DNA from: JAMZMI01 sp963848175 | Lineage (GTDB): Bacteria; Bacteroidota; Bacteroidia; Cytophagales; Cyclobacteriaceae | Direction: 5' to 3' | Length of the DNA stretch: 64,000 nucleotides | Assembly: GCA_963848175.1 (NCBI GenBank) | Contig: CAWKCO010000011.1 | Span: forward strand, 620,001-684,000 | Part shown: one piece after another, positions 50,311 through 58,765 of the stretch | Layout of the letters: every line of letters begins with the position of its first letter | Numbering within the stretch: position 1 is the stretch's first letter | Notes under the pieces: generated by a model | Seen by the model: only the letters and a program-made list of their open reading frames with translations | What the model was told of the DNA's origin: nothing | The model's database searches: none | Program-made: the position numbers and the translations under genes

Positions 50311-50697
50311 TTAACTGTTTTCTTCCCAGTCTTTGAAGTCATCAATATCGTCTTTGATACTCTTCAGAACGAATAGAACAATAGATATATCATCCGTAAA
50401 TCCAAGTGCTGGAATAAAGTCAGGAATCAAATCAAATGGTGTGATAAAGTAAACCAGAGAGAATACCAGCATCAAGATAGAACGCACTGAAAACGCACGA
50501 TACTCTCCAGAGACATGGGCTTTGAGCATTCGTACAATCATGTGCAGCTCCTGTGCAAAAGTCACTTTGGACTCTACTGTAGCATTGATCTCCGCAATTT
50601 TGGCTTTAGCCAACTCCAGAAGATTTTTTACCCGATCGTTACTCTCGGCTGTTTTTTTTGCTTTAGACAGTATTACGTCTATCTTTTTATTTACCAT
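50311..50697 (-). CDS. YkvA family (DUF1232) membrane protein
   Basis: 128 residues. A helical N-terminal half (KTAESNDRVKNLLELAKAKIAEINATVESKV) is followed by the DUF1232 block SILMLVFSLVYFITPFDLIPDFIPALGFTDDISIVLFVLKSI with one or two membrane segments. YITPFDLIPD-type motifs define the family. Function is unknown. It lies between dtd and a DUF7935-like gene with 3-base gaps, so all three are one transcript. Confidence 0.9.
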   Translation of the reverse strand: MVNKKIDVILSKAKKTAESNDRVKNLLELAKAKIAEINATVESKVTFAQELHMIVRMLKAHVSGEYRAFSVRSILMLVFSLVYFITPFDLIPDFIPALGFTDDISIVLFVLKSIKDDIDDFKDWEENS

Positions 50698-50700
50698 ATA

Positions 50701-51222
50701 TTAAAAGATTTCTTTCACCTCATGTTTTACAAACTTCAACGCTGACTTGATCGGATCTTGTTCATTTCCGACAGATTTTTCTAATATAGCTCTTGCCAAA
50801 TCAATGCTCGTAGCTTCTGCAGTCATTTCATTTCCCGATTCGTTGATCAATGAGATCAGCTGCTCCACAGCTCCAGAAACGTACGACCAAGCGTCATCCG
50901 ATACATATACTTGTTGAGAGAGGTTATGGTTGTATTCTTCTCTAATTTCAGTGATTAATCCGCTTTGCAATTGTTTGGCGCTCATTCCTTTTTCGTTCAA
51001 CCTTGGGATAATGTTGTTGGGCGAAATGCGTTCCAAAAGAAGACAAACCCGCTCATAAGCCTGCAACCTGATGGGCGTGATGACCTCTTGGTTTTTTTGG
51101 CGAATAGACATTTGATATTCTTCCAACTGTTTCTGCATAAAAGAGCGTACAATTAAATGAACCGCATACAATACGATCAAGGCTGGAATAGTAATTTTCA
51201 GAAGGTCATAAACCATCTCCAT
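50701..51222 (-). CDS. DUF7935-like membrane protein
   Basis: 173 residues. One membrane segment at residues 8-26 (KITIPALIVLYAVHLIVRS), then QEVITPIRLQAYERVCLLLERISPNNIIPRL, a hallmark of a Bacteroidota family now called DUF7935, and an acidic helical domain. The family is of unknown function. It opens the operon with YkvA and dtd. Confidence 0.72.
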   Translation of the reverse strand: MEMVYDLLKITIPALIVLYAVHLIVRSFMQKQLEEYQMSIRQKNQEVITPIRLQAYERVCLLLERISPNNIIPRLNEKGMSAKQLQSGLITEIREEYNHNLSQQVYVSDDAWSYVSGAVEQLISLINESGNEMTAEATSIDLARAILEKSVGNEQDPIKSALKFVKHEVKEIF

Positions 51223-51346
51223 ATAAGTGTTGTTTTGAATTGAATGTAAATCTAGGCACTGATTTTTTACACATCTTTGTGCGGTCGGTCTGACTCAAAA
51301 AATCAACGTACCAATCTCAAAATTAACCATTTTCTTCCGAGGCAAT

Positions 51347-51625
51347 ATGCAACCAGTATCAATAACGCAAAAAGCTTTAGCTGAGATCAAAAATACTTTG
51401 GCTAATAAAAACATCCCTCAGGGCTATGGCCTGCGTGTAGGTGTGAAAGGTGGTGGATGCGGAGTGACTTTCATACTTGGCTTTGATCAAAAACAAGAAA
51501 ACGATTTAGAATATGAAGTAGACGGTGTGACTGTTTACATTCAAAAACGTGAAATGCTTTTCTTAGTAGGCAAAGAAGTGGATTTCTACGAAGGTGCAGA
51601 TACCAGAGGATTTGTCTTTAATTAA
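51347..51625 (+). CDS. HesB/IscA-like iron-sulfur assembly protein lacking the C-terminal cysteines
   Basis: 92 residues. The HesB fold is clear (SITQKALAEIKNTLANKNIPQGYGLRVGVKGGGCGVTFILGFD) with Cys38 in the place of the first ligand. The C-terminal CGCG-type pair of IscA/ErpA is absent: the protein ends DTRGFVFN. It therefore cannot bind a cluster in the standard way with three cysteines per chain. Such shortened forms are known in Bacteroidota, but I cannot say if they carry iron. Confidence 0.85.
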   Translation: MQPVSITQKALAEIKNTLANKNIPQGYGLRVGVKGGGCGVTFILGFDQKQENDLEYEVDGVTVYIQKREMLFLVGKEVDFYEGADTRGFVFN

Positions 51626-51651
51626 TTTTCTATCGAGAAAGAGGCACAAAA

Positions 51652-51683
51652 AAACGGCTAACTCTTTAATGAATTAGCCGTTT
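51652..51683 (-). terminator. Terminator of tRNA-Val
   Basis: AAACGGCTAA pairs with TTAGCCGTTT; the minus strand continues into a T-run, so it ends the tRNA transcript. It lies between the convergent HesB-like gene and tRNA-Val. Confidence 0.85.
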
Positions 51684-51686
51684 GTG

Positions 51687-51761
51687 TGGGCGCTGAGGGA
51701 TTCGAACCCCCGACCCTCTCGGTGTAAACGAGATGCTCTGAACCAACTGAGCTAAGCGCCC
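51687..51761 (-). tRNA. tRNA-Val (anticodon TAC)
   Basis: 75 bases: acceptor GGGCGCT with AGCGCCC, anticodon loop TTTACAC, T-loop GTTCGAATC. CCA not encoded. Confidence 0.96.
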
Positions 51762-51837
51762 TTGTAAATCGGTTTGCAAAACTAGTATTGTTTTTTAGAT
51801 TCCCAAACACTGACCGAAAAATATTTAAAAATATTTT

Positions 51838-52488
51838 TTAACTGATAGCAACAGCCAAGTAGTCATTGAGCGGTTTGATCAACTGAAAAAGCGAAGCAAC
51901 CGTTTCCTCAAGACCTTTTTCAGCCACTTCTGCATCCGAGAGTGGATGAGAAACGACATAACTTTTTAGTTTCAAAAACTCAATGTTAGGATGATCCTTT
52001 GGGTAGCCTTTAGGAGCTGTTTTCAATTTCTCTCCTTGCAACGCTCCAAAGGTTTGTGCAAACGCAGGATTCTCCACTATTTTCTTTATATCAGCCGCAT
52101 TGTAATCTACTTCCTGTCTAATCTTTTTGAGTGTTTCGGCCACAGGCATGTACAAGCCGCCAGCCACAAATGAATTTCCCGGCTCTATATGCAGATAGTA
52201 GATGGGATTGCCGGCATTTCGACCGCCCTCTCCCATCGCCATGCCGAAGTTATTTTTGTATGGCCGCTTATCGTTACTGAATCGTATATCCCTATTGATC
52301 CGAAAAATGCACTTTTTAGGTTCCAAATCAGCAACAGCCGGATCAAACGTACTAGTGGCATTTATGAGTTTTGATGTGAGCTCAATAAACCCTTGCTTAG
52401 CCTCCAGATACCACGGTTTGTTGGCATCCATCCACTCCTTGTTGTTATTTTGATCTAGCGCTGTTATAAACGCCAATACGTTTTTCAT
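51838..52488 (-). CDS. DUF2461 family protein (TIGR02453)
   Basis: 216 residues. LAFITALDQNNNKEWMDANKPWY opens the protein, as in this family, followed by KKCIFRINRDIRFSNDKRPYKNNFGMAMGEGGR and PIYYLHIEPGNSFVAGGLYMP. Soluble. No function has been proven. It is monocistronic, upstream of tRNA-Val. Confidence 0.9.
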   Translation of the reverse strand: MKNVLAFITALDQNNNKEWMDANKPWYLEAKQGFIELTSKLINATSTFDPAVADLEPKKCIFRINRDIRFSNDKRPYKNNFGMAMGEGGRNAGNPIYYLHIEPGNSFVAGGLYMPVAETLKKIRQEVDYNAADIKKIVENPAFAQTFGALQGEKLKTAPKGYPKDHPNIEFLKLKSYVVSHPLSDAEVAEKGLEETVASLFQLIKPLNDYLAVAIS

Positions 52489-52519
52489 TTCGTTTCAATT
52501 CAAATTTCTAACCATACAA

Positions 52520-55112
52520 CTAAGCATTCTTTCCACCTGATTGTTTGATTTTTATTGGCACTTTTCCTCCACTCTTGATTACGTGTTTCAAGAAAGTTTC
52601 CATAGGAAAAATAATCAAAGCGATGCAGAGGTTAATTGCAAAATCGATGATCGGTGAGCTGTGCAAACGAGAAATAAGAACCCGCTACCGATTGTAGGGT
52701 CTCGATAATCATAACAATCGTCAGAATGGTCAACCCTTCAGTAAGAAATCTGTTTTGAACTTTGCTCTGATTGAGTTTGGTGGAAATAAAAACAAGCGAA
52801 GCAAAGAATAGCACCTCGAGTAAATAAAACCATGTAGTACGCCAATAAGGCGGATTGACAACCAATATAATTGGCTCCATGTTTTGCTCACGACCAAAAA
52901 CATCTCGAGAACGAACCTGTAACACATATTCTCCTTCGGGGAGGAAATTCAAGTCTATCTTATTGTCGGGAGACCACTCTGACCAACTCTCATCCATACC
53001 GTCCAACTTGTATTGATATTCTACCTTAAGCAATCCTAAGTAGTCTGGTTGTGCCAATTCCGCTTTGAGATAGTTCTCATCGTAGCTCAATTTTACTTTT
53101 TTCTTGAACGAGCTATAAACGGACTGTGCAAAGAGGTGCTTATAAAAAACACTGCTTTGATACACCTCATTATTATCACTTGAAGGATTGTAATTGTATA
53201 GTTGGTTGGCGTCTGTAACGAAATAAATATCTCCTTTCCCTTTTTCTCTATAAATCTGTTTGATATCTGGATAAAGGCTCAAATAAGGAAAAATCTGCAA
53301 TTCCCCGTCATTTGTCATGCACTTCCAAACTTTGCCATTGTAGAGCCATACATTTCCTTGATTGTCATTGAAATGTCTCTTTATGATTCCAATTTTCCCA
53401 GCCAACACCGAATCACTCGCCAGCGTACGCTTTTCATAGTTGTATTTAAAACAGCCTCTGTTGGAAACAAAAATCAACTCACGATTGATGGTAATGATGC
53501 TTGGTCTTTCCAGATGTTCGTTGGGTAAATCCAGCTCATGAAGCACACTTGCTCCAAGGTATGTAAAACCCACCGCCACTACTTTACCTGGATTTACGAG
53601 CCAAACCAAACTACGCTCATCGGCATACGCCGATAGGATAAGGGCATCTTCATAATTAAACGCCAGTTCTGTATAATCACCAGATTCTCTCAGAAATCGC
53701 TTTGCCACAAACCCATCGATGGTGAGAAACTCTCGACCATTAGTGACTGACTCAATCTGACGAACAGGGCTGCCGTCTATTTTGGTCAAGGCCATTCCAT
53801 CATATTCAAAAAGCCCTCCATTTGTACCAATGAGAAGGACTTCACCGAAAACAAGCAAATCATTGCACTTAAAGTTTACCCCATCTATTCGTTTGTAAAC
53901 CCATCGGGCATACTCAAATTTTTTCTCCTTTTTGGTAACCAAACTCGACGAGCCAGTAGATTGTGAACCTTGTTTCTTTCTCAAAAAACTCAATGCCTTG
54001 GATGCAGCAGTTGTTTCTGGAGCCGTGGTGCCATTAGTTCTTAGCGTTTTGGTTTGTATAGAGTAGACACTATCCAAAACAGCTCGATAAACACCGTTGC
54101 TTGTTCCCACCACGAGCTTTCCTTGATACATGACTGATTGAATCAAATTACCTTTAATTCCATCAGCATTACTCAGACAATGAACTGGGGCTAACGGATC
54201 GATGCGACTAAACCCGAACTCATGAGAAACCCATACACCTTTGCTTAAATCTACACTCAATGCCTTTATTTCATTATCTGGAAGTCCTGCAGCATAGTCA
54301 ATATTGTCCACCACCTGATAAGTTCGAGCACTTACAATTTTGCATCCTCTATCTCTTGTGCTGATTGCAAACAGATTTTCATTGATTCGCACCACTCCGT
54401 TGATATCTGTACCCAAATGCTCTAGGGATTTCAAGCTTTTACCCGAAGAACGAAAAAGTTTTCCCGTGATATCCAAAACCAAGTATTCCCCTGTTTTTGA
54501 TGACTCAGATATTTGCTGCGGTGGCAAATCCTCCCCAATCCATTTATCTGATTGAGACATTTGCTTCCCTTTCCACTCATAAGAGGCAATTTCAGTAGAA
54601 ACAAATGCCTTTCCATCAGCTATCACTACAGCCTGCATCGCATACCGATCAGGAGATTTGTAGCTATTCAAGGACTGTTTACTCGGATTATATACCCAAA
54701 TATGAGACTGACTCATAAAGACAATACTATCACCGTATATGCTAGTTTGAGTAAAATATTGATGCTTCAATGAATCGGTGATAAGCGAATGAAACTTAAG
54801 TCCATCATCATTCAGTAGCAAATAACCAAACCCTCCAGAGCATCCGACATAAACCCTATCTGTAGTGTCAACTGCCAAGGAAAAAGCGGCTGAGGGGGTG
54901 TGAACATACTCCCAATGCATACCGTCGTAGCGCAGCACGCCAGCGCTATTGGCTGCATACATCATTCCATGGCTATCAAAAACCATATCAAAAGCCGAAT
55001 GATCTAAACCAGGAAGATTGGGACTGTGATCTGTGATTGGCAAATCGCCATTTTGTGAGAAGGCGACAACACTCGATACCAAGAGGCAGAGTGACAATAA
55101 AAATCTTGACAT
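52520..55112 (-). pseudogene. Two-component-type propeller protein with Y_Y_Y domain and membrane segments, C-terminal frameshift
   Basis: The main frame (52632-55112, 826 codons) has a signal peptide, many beta-propeller repeats (FDMVFDSHGMMYAANSAGVLRYDG is typical), the Y_Y_Y domain (LKVEYQYKLDGMDESWSEWSPDNKIDLNFLPEGEYVLQVRSRD), a membrane segment (WFYLLEVLFFASLVFI) and one more (ILTIVMIIETLQSVAGSYF). The frame ends with TDHRFCN. In another frame the sequence continues as SPIIDFAINLCIALIIFPME, a third membrane segment, to a stop at 52520. A one-base indel near 52660 therefore truncates it. No kinase or DNA-binding domain follows, which is unusual for this propeller type. Confidence 0.78.
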
Positions 55113-55248
55113 TTTAACGGTTTTTAGGTGGTGTGTAGGTTAATTATAAATAAGTCAATAATCTCTTTCCATATTAAGCAAGTTAATACTGCACTATTCA
55201 CTCTACCCGCTCAGACGCTTCTCAACGATGAACTTACTCCAAGGGTTT

Positions 55249-56529
55249 TTAACCCATGATTTCCACCACCTTTTCCAACCCCATACTACGTGAGGCTTTC
55301 ACTAAAACAGTATACCCGGCTAGTGAAAGAGACAACCCATTAGCCGACGCGAGCGCTTCTCTACTGGTATACCAAAACGAACCATCGCATGCCTCATGAG
55401 CGTACTTCATATTTTCTCCAATAAAAATGGCAACATCCACACCTGCTTCGCTCACCTGCCTACCTATCTCTCGATGCTTGGAAGGAGCATCTTCCACCTC
55501 TTTCATATCTCCCAATACAACTGCCTTTTTACCTGACATGTTTTGTAGATTCTCTATGGCCGCCTTCATTGACGTTGGGTTTGCATTATATGCATCCAAA
55601 ATAATTTGAAAGCCTTCTTTCTTGATAATTTGCGAACGTTGATTCTCTGGCTTGTAGCTCGAAACAGCTTCTGAGATGTCCTGATCAGACACTCCAAACT
55701 CGCGACCGACTGCTACGGCTGCTGCTATATTTCCAAAGTTATAAGCTCCAACCAACTCCGTTTTGCGCTCATTCCCAGCCAACTCAAAAGTGATAAATGG
55801 ATCGGCACTGATGAGTTTTAAATCAGAGGATGGGAAAAGAATGGCATTTGAAAATCGCTTGGCCATGTTTTCTAATCTAAAATCGAGTGCATTGATAAAC
55901 GGCACTCCTTCATTTTTTCGAAGAAAATCAAACAACTCACTCTTGCCACGTAACACACCTTCTATTCCACCGAAAGTTTCTGTATGCGCCTCTCCTATAT
56001 TGGTGATCAACCCATAGTCTGGCTTGGCTATTTCACTCAGTTGTGCAATCTCCCCTACATGATTTGCTCCCATCTCTACCACTACCACCTCTACTTGCGG
56101 ATGAACTCGCAGCAAGGTCAGCGGTACACCCAAGTGATTGTTGAGATTTCCCTGAGTGGCATGGACTGCATATTTTTTAGACAAAACCCGTGCTAATAGC
56201 TCTTTGGTCGTAGTTTTACCATTAGAACCAGTGATGGAAATCACTCGTTGTTTGAACCTGCTACGATGAAAAGCAGCGAGTTTTTGCAATGTTTCCAGCC
56301 CCGAGTACTGCGATAATATTATCCGCTCGTCGGTGACATATTCTTCTTGATCTACGACTACAAAGCTAGCACCAGCGTCCAAAGCTTTGGTGGCATATTG
56401 GTTGCCATTGAAATTTGGCCCTGTGATTGCAAAAAATAAATTTCCTTTTTCAAGCGTACGTGTATCTATGGACACGCCATCGCTCTGTAGAAATTTGGAG
56501 TAGAGAAACTCAATAAAATTGTCCATCAT
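55249..56529 (-). CDS. murF: UDP-N-acetylmuramoyl-tripeptide--D-alanyl-D-alanine ligase
   Basis: 426 residues; the start may be the second Met (56526). N-terminal part has SIDTRTLEKGNLFFAITGPNFNGN, the ATP loop is ITGSNGKTTTKELLARVL, then NLNNHLGVPLTLL, VEMGANHVGEIA and LDAYNANPTSMKAAIENL, all family blocks. It adds D-Ala-D-Ala in peptidoglycan precursor synthesis. No other mur gene is adjacent. Confidence 0.96.
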   Translation of the reverse strand: MMDNFIEFLYSKFLQSDGVSIDTRTLEKGNLFFAITGPNFNGNQYATKALDAGASFVVVDQEEYVTDERIILSQYSGLETLQKLAAFHRSRFKQRVISITGSNGKTTTKELLARVLSKKYAVHATQGNLNNHLGVPLTLLRVHPQVEVVVVEMGANHVGEIAQLSEIAKPDYGLITNIGEAHTETFGGIEGVLRGKSELFDFLRKNEGVPFINALDFRLENMAKRFSNAILFPSSDLKLISADPFITFELAGNERKTELVGAYNFGNIAAAVAVGREFGVSDQDISEAVSSYKPENQRSQIIKKEGFQIILDAYNANPTSMKAAIENLQNMSGKKAVVLGDMKEVEDAPSKHREIGRQVSEAGVDVAIFIGENMKYAHEACDGSFWYTSREALASANGLSLSLAGYTVLVKASRSMGLEKVVEIMG

Positions 56530-56550
56530 TACAAATATATCTCAACAACC

Positions 56551-56954
56551 ATGAGTGGCGAAACATCTTTTTTACTCTTACAGTCGCTAGACGAACTATC
56601 CAATTTCGATTTTGAAAATACATTGGAACAAAAGCTGAAAAGTGTGATCCAAAATGCTCCCGTATTTTCAGATGGACAACCTCTCTGACAGCATCACTGT
56701 TGGCTATGCCAAAAGATTTATCGGTGAGTCGGAGCATCTGATTCTTGATCTGTGATGAAATGAAAACTGAAACCATAGGCGCGCTGCTACCTGTGCTGAA
56801 CCTTTGCGCCAAGCGAAAAAACACCACGCTATATACACTCGGCGACTCCAAGACCATTAGACCTTTTGTGAAAATGCTGAAAGGGTCAATTTTAAATACT
56901 CATGAAGAACTTATTGCTGCTTTAAAAAACACATTGGGTAGTCACTCTAAATAG
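56551..56954 (+). pseudogene. Small unknown protein gene with two frameshifts
   Basis: Three pieces on the plus strand join into about 134 residues: SGETSFLLLQSLDELSNFDF up to NAPVF, a shift near 56668, MDNLSDSITVGYAKRFIGESEHLILDL, a shift near 56750, then DEMKTETIGALLPVLNLCAKRKNTTLYTLGD to LKNTLGSHSK. Repeated protein-like composition across three frames on one strand supports a single broken gene. No family recognised. Confidence 0.55.
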
Positions 56955-57056
56955 ACTTGTGGCAACAAAAAAACAGTTTGAACATTTTATCCTAAAGTTA
57001 GTTAGGTAGTTCATTGAAAGCATCACGAACTTTTCCGCTTTCGAGTAGGTAAGGCT

Positions 57057-57623
57057 ATGACTGAATTAGAATTACGAAACGAACTGATCAAAAGCATCTC
57101 AAACGCAGACCCTCGACTGCTCAAGATTCTATTGGCCGTAACAAAAGAATATCACTCGGAAGAACCTTCTAAAGGAACAACGGAGAATAGCGACCAACTG
57201 CACAGGATGGTCTATACAAGTGCCCGCACCAAAAACTGTAGCGAATCAGATATAGAAGAAATACTGCTTGCATCACGCAGGAACAACGCCGCGCTGAATG
57301 TCTCTGGAATTTTGATCCACACGAATGACCGTTTTCTTCAGATTCTGGAGGGAAGCAAAAACAACATCACTGAGCTTTACGAAAAAATTCAAAAAGATGA
57401 CAGGCATGCCGGAACTTCCGTGCGATTCTTTGAACCTGTGGATAAAAGAGAGTTTGGGGAATGGAACATGGCACACAAAACCATGAACGTACAAGAAATA
57501 CAATACAACACTGCTATTTCTGACGAAAATAAAAAAGCCTATCAATCCATGATGGATGGCGACCTCTTCTCCTATAAAGACGATGGATTACGGGTACTAA
57601 AAACATTCTTACTTATTTCATAA
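57057..57623 (+). CDS. BLUF-domain blue-light photoreceptor
   Basis: 188 residues. After a 45-residue helical extension (LRNELIKSISNADPRLLKILLAVTKEYH) comes the BLUF domain: HRMVYTSAR with the key Tyr53, LASRRNNAALNVSGILIHTNDRFLQILEG with N76/N77 and Gln95, DRHAGTSVRFFEPVDKREFGEWNMAH with Trp136 and Met138. These are the flavin-contact residues of BLUF sensors. No output domain is fused. The gene is followed by a peroxiredoxin-like gene on the same strand after about 90 bases, which hints at a light or oxidative stress link (inference). Confidence 0.92.
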   Translation: MTELELRNELIKSISNADPRLLKILLAVTKEYHSEEPSKGTTENSDQLHRMVYTSARTKNCSESDIEEILLASRRNNAALNVSGILIHTNDRFLQILEGSKNNITELYEKIQKDDRHAGTSVRFFEPVDKREFGEWNMAHKTMNVQEIQYNTAISDENKKAYQSMMDGDLFSYKDDGLRVLKTFLLIS

Positions 57624-57713
57624 TCACCAACAGCACCTCTAAAAGATTGGAAAATTCTGTGAAATCTCCTTTGGCCTTTCACTTCGTACATTACTTCAAC
57701 ACCCAACAATTCT

Positions 57714-58280
57714 ATGTCAGAAAATATTCTATTAGAAGTAAACACTCCTGCGCCAAATTTTAGCGTTACGGACATTTTTGGTCGTAAAATCAACTTACGA
57801 GACTACAGGGGCAAGAAAGTGCTCATTGCATTTTTTCGCCATGCGGGGTGTCCTTTTTGCAATATGCGGGTACACACTTTGCAAAGCAAGGAGCAGGAAT
57901 TCAAGGCCAATAATCTGGAAATGATTTTCTTCTTTGAGTCGGAAGAAAAAGTGTTGAAAAGCAATCTTTTTCACTCTAAAGTAAATCCCATCCCACTCAT
58001 CGCTGATCCCATGCAACAGTGGTATAAAGAATACGGCGTGGAAAGCTCGGCTGTTAAATCCACAATTAGCCACATCACTTCCATCGTTCCTTCTGTGATC
58101 AAAGCCAAACTTAAAGGACTGCCTGTGCATATGATGGCAGGAAACGAATCGATAAATACGATACCCGCAGAATTTCTTATCGACGAAAAGGGGATGATCA
58201 AAAAAGTTTATTATTCGAAAAGACTGAACGACCGCATGGCCATTACTTTGATCAGTGATTTTGCTGCGGGCAAAAGCTGA
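57714..58280 (+). CDS. Peroxiredoxin-like AhpC/TSA family protein
   Basis: 188 residues, no signal peptide. The thioredoxin fold is visible in NTPAPNFSVTDIFGRKINLRDYRGKKVLIAFFRHAGCPFCNMRV, where CPFC is a C-x2-C active site, and EFLIDEKGMIKKVYYSKRL. It belongs to the broad AhpC/TSA/PRXL2 group and should reduce peroxides or disulfides. The C-x2-C pair is more thioredoxin-like than classic peroxiredoxin, so the exact reaction is open. Confidence 0.87.
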   Translation: MSENILLEVNTPAPNFSVTDIFGRKINLRDYRGKKVLIAFFRHAGCPFCNMRVHTLQSKEQEFKANNLEMIFFFESEEKVLKSNLFHSKVNPIPLIADPMQQWYKEYGVESSAVKSTISHITSIVPSVIKAKLKGLPVHMMAGNESINTIPAEFLIDEKGMIKKVYYSKRLNDRMAITLISDFAAGKS

Positions 58281-58348
58281 AACAATAGCTCATTCCTTGT
58301 TAATAACAGGTTTAGACCTTCTCTTTGCTCAATAAAAAAAGCAAAAAG

Positions 58349-58729
58349 ATGAAATTTTACAGCCGTAAGTGGGTAAAACCCGAAGACCTCAACCCCAATG
58401 GAAGCCTTTTTGGCGGTCAGCTACTTAGTTGGATAGATGAAGAAGCGGCCATATTTGCCATGTGCCAGATGGGCAACAACAAGCACATTGTGACCAAATT
58501 CATTTCAGAAATTGATTTCAAAAGCTCTGCCCATACGGGCGACATCATAGAAATGGGCATGGAAGTGGTGGCTTTTGGAAATACTTCGCTTACGCTAAAA
58601 TGTCTGGTGAGAAACAAAATCACAAAGGAAGAGATCATCACCATTGAGAAGATCGTGTTTGTGAACCTCAACGCTGAGGGTAAGCCTGTGTCGCATGGCA
58701 TCACTAAAACCATCAATGACTTGCCGTAA
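58349..58729 (+). CDS. Acyl-CoA thioesterase, hotdog fold
   Basis: 126 residues from the ATG at 58349 (a TTG start 8 codons upstream is less likely). The hotdog core is WVKPEDLNPNGSLFGGQLLSWIDEEAAIFAM, where N-x-x-G-S-L-F-G-G and D-E-E are the substrate and catalytic region, then VTKFISEIDFKSSAHTGDIIEMG. It hydrolyses acyl-CoA; chain length not known. Lies between the peroxiredoxin-like gene and the FAD gene on the same strand. Confidence 0.9.
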   Translation: MKFYSRKWVKPEDLNPNGSLFGGQLLSWIDEEAAIFAMCQMGNNKHIVTKFISEIDFKSSAHTGDIIEMGMEVVAFGNTSLTLKCLVRNKITKEEIITIEKIVFVNLNAEGKPVSHGITKTINDLP

Positions 58730-58753
58730 CGAAATACTTTAAGCAAAGCATCC

Positions 58754-58761
58754 TACTTTTG
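58754..58761 (+). promoter_or_regulatory. -7 box before the FAD oxidoreductase gene
   Basis: TACTTTTG lies 4 bases before the ATG at 58766, a TAnnTTTG match. No spaced -33 TTG was found. Confidence 0.4.
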
Positions 58762-58765
58762 CGGC

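Noticed and set aside
56510..56857. Minus-strand ORF of 115 codons overlapping murF start
   Set aside because: It overlaps the murF start and is opposite a plus-strand broken gene; composition is unlike a folded protein.
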